A stretch of 64,000 nucleotides of DNA from Oceanobacillus saliphilus (GTDB taxonomy: Bacteria > Bacillota > Bacilli > Bacillales > Amphibacillaceae). How positions within the stretch are numbered: the stretch's first letter is position 1; the number at the start of each line of letters is the position of its first letter. A program made the position numbers and the translations under genes. The stretch covers positions 62,001 to 126,000 of the forward strand of contig NZ_JALCZU010000004.1 in NCBI RefSeq assembly GCF_023522835.1, given 5' to 3'. The notes below the pieces were generated by a model. It was given only the letters and a program-made list of their open reading frames with translations, was not told the origin of the DNA and ran no database searches. This document shows, one piece after another, positions 61,170-64,000 of the stretch.

Positions 61170-61243
61170 AAACCTAACCCCCATAAATTATTTTTACTCT
61201 AACTTATAGGGGTCAGGTCAAAAGCGAAGTGTTTACTGGCTGC

Positions 61244-61458
61244 GGCTGCCGAAGCAATTTGTTTCCATCTCTGCGTTGCGCTAGTTACGTCGCAGCCTAC
61301 ATATATTGTGTAACGACTCATTTTTAGCAGTGTCTTAAACGATTTTTTCGCCACGAAAGCAGGCTTTATGATTTCATTTTCTTTCTCATAAGGATTATCC
61401 TGTCATTGTGTATTAAATTCGTGCTATAAAGCCTACTATTATAAATAATAACTTATCA
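61244..61458. other. Repeat-derived intergenic debris
   Basis: It includes TTACGTCGCAG and ATAAAGCC-like pieces that recall the modular repeat. No gene is seen. Confidence 0.4.
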
Positions 61459-61501
61459 AAAAGCCCCTGAACTACTATAAATCAGTAATTCAAGGGCTTT
61501 A
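61459..61501 (-). terminator. Terminator of the DUF3100/M20 operon
   Basis: On the minus strand ATAAAGCCCTTGAATTAC pairs with GTAGTTCAGGGGCTTT; TTTGAT follows. Confidence 0.82.
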
Positions 61502-61560
61502 TGTTTATTCTGGAAGTGACATAATTACAGCTTGCCAGTTTCACATTCTAGTAAATTCTA

Positions 61561-62046
61561 TTAATTCCCCGCTAAGAACAATCCCAACTGAGCCAGCAAC
61601 GCACTTCCCACATACGTACCGGTAAAAACGAAGATGGCAACAATTGCAATTTTCCACGATGTTTTTCGCAAATCTACCAAACGGTTTGCTACAGAAATTC
61701 CCGCAAAGGTCAGAATGGGAGTGGTGATTGATAGAAAGTCTACCGCTGAAATCGATTGAACGAAAAAGTCAGAAGCAAGACAGAATACAAGTGACGTAAT
61801 CGATACCCAACCAAGGATGGGGAAATCACGGATGAATTTAATGCGAACATGTTGCATCAAATCGGAAACAAATATCCCAATCATAGAAAAGGTCCATAAA
61901 CTTGCAAGACCATAAAATGTCATGACAGTAACCGGTGTAGAATCCGGGTTTTTCAGTAGTTTAATTTCTTGCGTAAATAAAATTAATCCGATACTTAATA
62001 GCAGTACGAGACCGTATTTGATGTATTTATTCATTCCAGCTGCCAT
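61561..62046 (-). CDS. DUF3100-associated small membrane protein
   Basis: 161 residues with four or five membrane helices (about 9-25, 38-60, 76-96, 101-120, 130-155). Its ATG overlaps the stop of the previous gene (TAATG). It probably forms one transporter with that protein. GAGGTG lies 8 nt upstream. The function is unknown. Confidence 0.75.
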   Translation of the reverse strand: MAAGMNKYIKYGLVLLLSIGLILFTQEIKLLKNPDSTPVTVMTFYGLASLWTFSMIGIFVSDLMQHVRIKFIRDFPILGWVSITSLVFCLASDFFVQSISAVDFLSITTPILTFAGISVANRLVDLRKTSWKIAIVAIFVFTGTYVGSALLAQLGLFLAGN

Positions 62047-62834
62047 TACTTATCACCTCTAACCATCAATTTGTACATGAACTGCTGCAGTGGTGCTGCA
62101 AGGAATACCATGGTGAATGTACCAAGGAAACTTGTCAGCAGCTGGCTGGCAGAAGCATATGCCAAAATCGTACTTTCCATCTCTGGCACAGTCGCTACAA
62201 GGGTCGCTGACGCCGCACTCATCATACTTCCAGATCCAACACCTGATGCCATTGCAAGTGCCTCAACTTGAATTCCCAAATCCATTAGTATCGGTGCAAA
62301 CACACTGAAGAAGATGGCACCGAACAATGTACCAATAATATAGATGGATAGAACCCCTCTACCCTCTTTGGATTCCAGTGTATATTTTTCAGAGATGTAG
62401 GCCATCTCGCCTTCTCGGCCAATACCAAGTGTTGCGCCAATTGCTTCACGGCGTAGTCCCAGCATAATCGCAATCGGAAGCCCGATTAAAACAGTTCCGA
62501 GATTACCTAGTTCCTGGATGATGAACACCCAGCCGATCGACAGAATTTCACGAATATGTGGTGCCACATCCGCTCCGTATCTCGCCATTAGCGGAAGCAT
62601 AATAAAAATCAGATACTTACTGGAGAAATTGATATTTCCCTCGCTATAAACCTTTTTCCAAAATCCTTTGCGAAAGAACTTTACTCCTAGAACCATCGTA
62701 ATGACGATGGCAAAAACAAGTGGCAGCAGACCGACCGTAAATCCTCCAATCGGAATCATTTGAAAACCAATCATTTCAGCAATAAATATTACAATTAATG
62801 CAAATGCTATTAGGTAAAGCAGATTTCCCTTCAT
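62046..62834 (-). CDS. DUF3100-family membrane protein
   Basis: 262 residues with seven or eight membrane helices, a conserved GLRREAIGATLGIGREGEMAY loop and a Gly/Ser-rich MASGVGSGSMMSAASATLVA segment, as in DUF3100 proteins. These sit next to M20 amidohydrolase genes, as here, so transport of an N-acyl amino acid or peptide substrate or product is a fair inference. GGGGGAG precedes the ATG. Operon with the M20 gene and the 161-residue partner. Confidence 0.78.
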   Translation of the reverse strand: MKGNLLYLIAFALIVIFIAEMIGFQMIPIGGFTVGLLPLVFAIVITMVLGVKFFRKGFWKKVYSEGNINFSSKYLIFIMLPLMARYGADVAPHIREILSIGWVFIIQELGNLGTVLIGLPIAIMLGLRREAIGATLGIGREGEMAYISEKYTLESKEGRGVLSIYIIGTLFGAIFFSVFAPILMDLGIQVEALAMASGVGSGSMMSAASATLVATVPEMESTILAYASASQLLTSFLGTFTMVFLAAPLQQFMYKLMVRGDK

Positions 62835-62859
62835 CGTATGTCTCCCCCATAGTTGTCAT

Positions 62860-64000
62860 CTAGCCGACAATGTCAGCAATCAAATCCATATATTCCTTGT
62901 ATGTTCTCTTATATAATTTCGACCGGTCCATTTTCCCGTTCATTTCCTTCAATACTTCTGACAGAAACCTAGGGAAAATCTCGTAAATAAATTCCGGATC
63001 TACATCGACAAAATCATCTCCATGAATTGTACCTGTAAAACCACTGTATCCGATTTGGATGCATGGCATCATAAAGGAAAGGTCTCCGATATCGCCAGCG
63101 GCACTAATCGCATCTCCATCATCAAGCACGGCAATTTCATCGGTATTCTCAAATGTGTTTTGCACAAATTCGGATAAATAGCGGTCCTGAAGAAATGGCA
63201 GGTATCCCATCTGAGTTGAAATATCGACCTCTCCCTGTAATGCCTGAGCACTTCCTATCGCCGCAGCATCCAGTTTGATTGCTGTTTCCTTCAAATAGTC
63301 GACTGTCTTCGTACGCAAATCTGTTCCAACCGTAATATGATTAGGAATCACGTTCGTAGACATATCTGAATGCATGACGATCGGATTAACCCGCACCATT
63401 TCGGAATCTCTCATTTGCTGTCTTGCTAGTCCTACTGCAACATTGAATAACGTAGACATGTTGTAGGCATTCTTAGAAGAAAACGGATCGAAACCAGCAT
63501 GTGTCGCTTTTCCTTTAAACTTGTACTTCTTATACATAAAACCAGCTAAATCACTATTGGTGTTGATTGTTCTTTCCTTAAACTCCCCACCAATCGCATG
63601 TACACAAAGGGCAGCATCAATATCGTCAAACACACCAAGCTTCATCGCTTCCGGCTTTCCCCCATAATGGGAGATTGCATTCTCCTGTACCAGGCTTTCC
63701 CGATAATCCAAATCCAGATATTCCTCCGCAGGGACGAAAATAAAGCTTAATTTGTAGTCAAAATCCTTGTATGCTTCCGTTTTTAGTAGATGCGTATACA
63801 AGGCAAGAGCAATAGCGACTTGCGTGTAATGTCCACAGTTATGGGCAGCACCTGTTGCTTTATCTGCATGCATATGGCTTGGTGCATAAACAGCATCCAA
63901 CTCGGCAATAAATGCCAGATGCAGATCTTGTTTACCCTTTCCACCAAGGGTAGTTTTGAATCCGGTTAAGCTGAATTCTTCTATCTCTATCGTTGGGTTT
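62860..64000 (-). CDS. M20-family amidohydrolase (partial, 5' end beyond window)
   Basis: At least 380 residues are in frame to the window edge. Motifs are ATGAAHNCGHYTQ (metal-binding HNCGH), PAEEYLD (catalytic/metal Glu pair), KGKATHAGFDPFSSKNA (dimerisation-domain His) and, late, YSGFTGTIHGDDF (His). These are typical of the M20D/AbgB and HipO-like aminoacylase groups that cut N-acyl or peptide bonds. The frame continues past 63900 (TLGGKGKQDLHLAFIAELDA), so an internal start there is not real. First visible gene of the operon with the DUF3100 pair. Confidence 0.88.
   Translation of the reverse strand, partial: NPTIEIEEFSLTGFKTTLGGKGKQDLHLAFIAELDAVYAPSHMHADKATGAAHNCGHYTQVAIALALYTHLLKTEAYKDFDYKLSFIFVPAEEYLDLDYRESLVQENAISHYGGKPEAMKLGVFDDIDAALCVHAIGGEFKERTINTNSDLAGFMYKKYKFKGKATHAGFDPFSSKNAYNMSTLFNVAVGLARQQMRDSEMVRVNPIVMHSDMSTNVIPNHITVGTDLRTKTVDYLKETAIKLDAAAIGSAQALQGEVDISTQMGYLPFLQDRYLSEFVQNTFENTDEIAVLDDGDAISAAGDIGDLSFMMPCIQIGYSGFTGTIHGDDFVDVDPEFIYEIFPRFLSEVLKEMNGKMDRSKLYKRTYKEYMDLIADIVG

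Larger units (their letters stand above)
59755..61215 (-). mobile_element. Complete IS3-family insertion sequence (IS150-like)
   Basis: 1461 bp. The terminal inverted repeats are TGACCCCCAATAGTTGGAGT on the left and TGACCCCTATAAGTTAGAGT on the right (read inward). GGTC flanks both ends (59751-59754 and 61216-61219), a 4-bp target duplication. It encodes OrfA and OrfB in overlapping frames with a slippery A-AAA-AAG. All parts needed for movement look intact. Confidence 0.93.
59654..61243. repeat. GC-rich inverted-repeat element G3, split by the IS
   Basis: The arms GCAGCCAGTAAACAC (59654-59668) and GTGTTTACTGGCTGC (61229-61243) are perfect complements. The core (GACTCCAGCGGGAGG, GGCATAGGTGAGAC, GGGGCTCACCAGCCGCCCGC) matches G1 and G2, but the arms do not. 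Without the IS and one GGTC it would be 125 bp. Confidence 0.8.

Overview
The window comes from a low-GC, spore-forming Firmicute of the Bacillaceae, most like the Oceanobacillus/Virgibacillus group. The evidence is the AT-rich base composition, strong GGAGG-type ribosome binding sites with frequent GTG and TTG starts, spore genes (two CotF-like proteins, a His-rich CotD-like coat protein, SspP, a short gamma-type SASP), a MifM/YidC2 pair, ppaC, ypsA, a YusW-like lipoprotein, and GC-rich intergenic repeats of a kind common in this family. No rRNA, tRNA or CRISPR was seen.

Layout. 0-9.4 kb: a Crp/Fnr regulator beside a CxxC heavy-metal-binding protein whose promoter carries a perfect FNR box, then a metallophosphoesterase/GNAT pair, CotF-like proteins, two extracytoplasmic-type phosphoesterases, several small Bacillaceae proteins and a MagIII-like DNA glycosylase. 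10-19.7 kb: a C45/acyltransferase-like enzyme, pdxK, a RelE/ParE-type toxin-antitoxin pair, a YusW-like lipoprotein, a ResA-like/CcdA/membrane-protein thiol-redox operon, a K+ channel, tiny spore-type genes and a KtrA/KtrC-type RCK protein. 19.8-28.2 kb: a secreted alkaline phosphatase, GNATs, a SIMPL protein, YpsA, a CotD-like protein with 13-residue repeats and an ABC-2 exporter. 29.1-30.7 kb: mifM-yidC2 and mscL. 30.8-38.7 kb: sspP, a cold-shock protein, LysE and YczE/YitT-type membrane proteins, ppaC, and a DinB-like/FAD oxidoreductase pair. 39-42.8 kb: an operon of response regulator, histidine kinase, LolA-like lipoprotein and ECF sigma factor.

43.4-59 kb is a short-chain acyl-CoA/ketone-body region: FabK/nitronate monooxygenase-like protein, enoyl-CoA hydratase, acyl-CoA ligase, fused 3-ketoacid CoA-transferase, GntP permease, 3-hydroxyacyl-CoA dehydrogenase, and two copies of a (3-ketoacyl-CoA reductase + thiolase) cassette. 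One copy faces an intact LysR regulator. The other faces only a decayed LysR N-terminus, so the cassette looks like a segmental duplication. Together these genes could import 3-hydroxybutyrate or acetoacetate-type acids, activate them to CoA esters and interconvert them with acetyl-CoA, possibly also via polyhydroxybutyrate chemistry. 59-61.3 kb holds gene debris (a P-II fragment) and a complete IS3-type element inserted inside an inverted-repeat element. 61.5-64 kb holds two DUF3100-type membrane proteins and an M20 amidohydrolase cut by the window edge.

The least expected content is in the intergenic DNA: an ~85-bp two-hairpin repeat in four good copies plus one degenerate copy, with apparent compensatory changes in one stem; a long modular repeat (three large and two partial copies); and 118-125-bp GC-rich elements whose outer arms differ between copies yet remain self-complementary. 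The clearest functional reading of a non-obvious ORF is the translation-arrest leader MifM upstream of yidC2, with the yidC2 ribosome binding site buried in a 15-bp stem.
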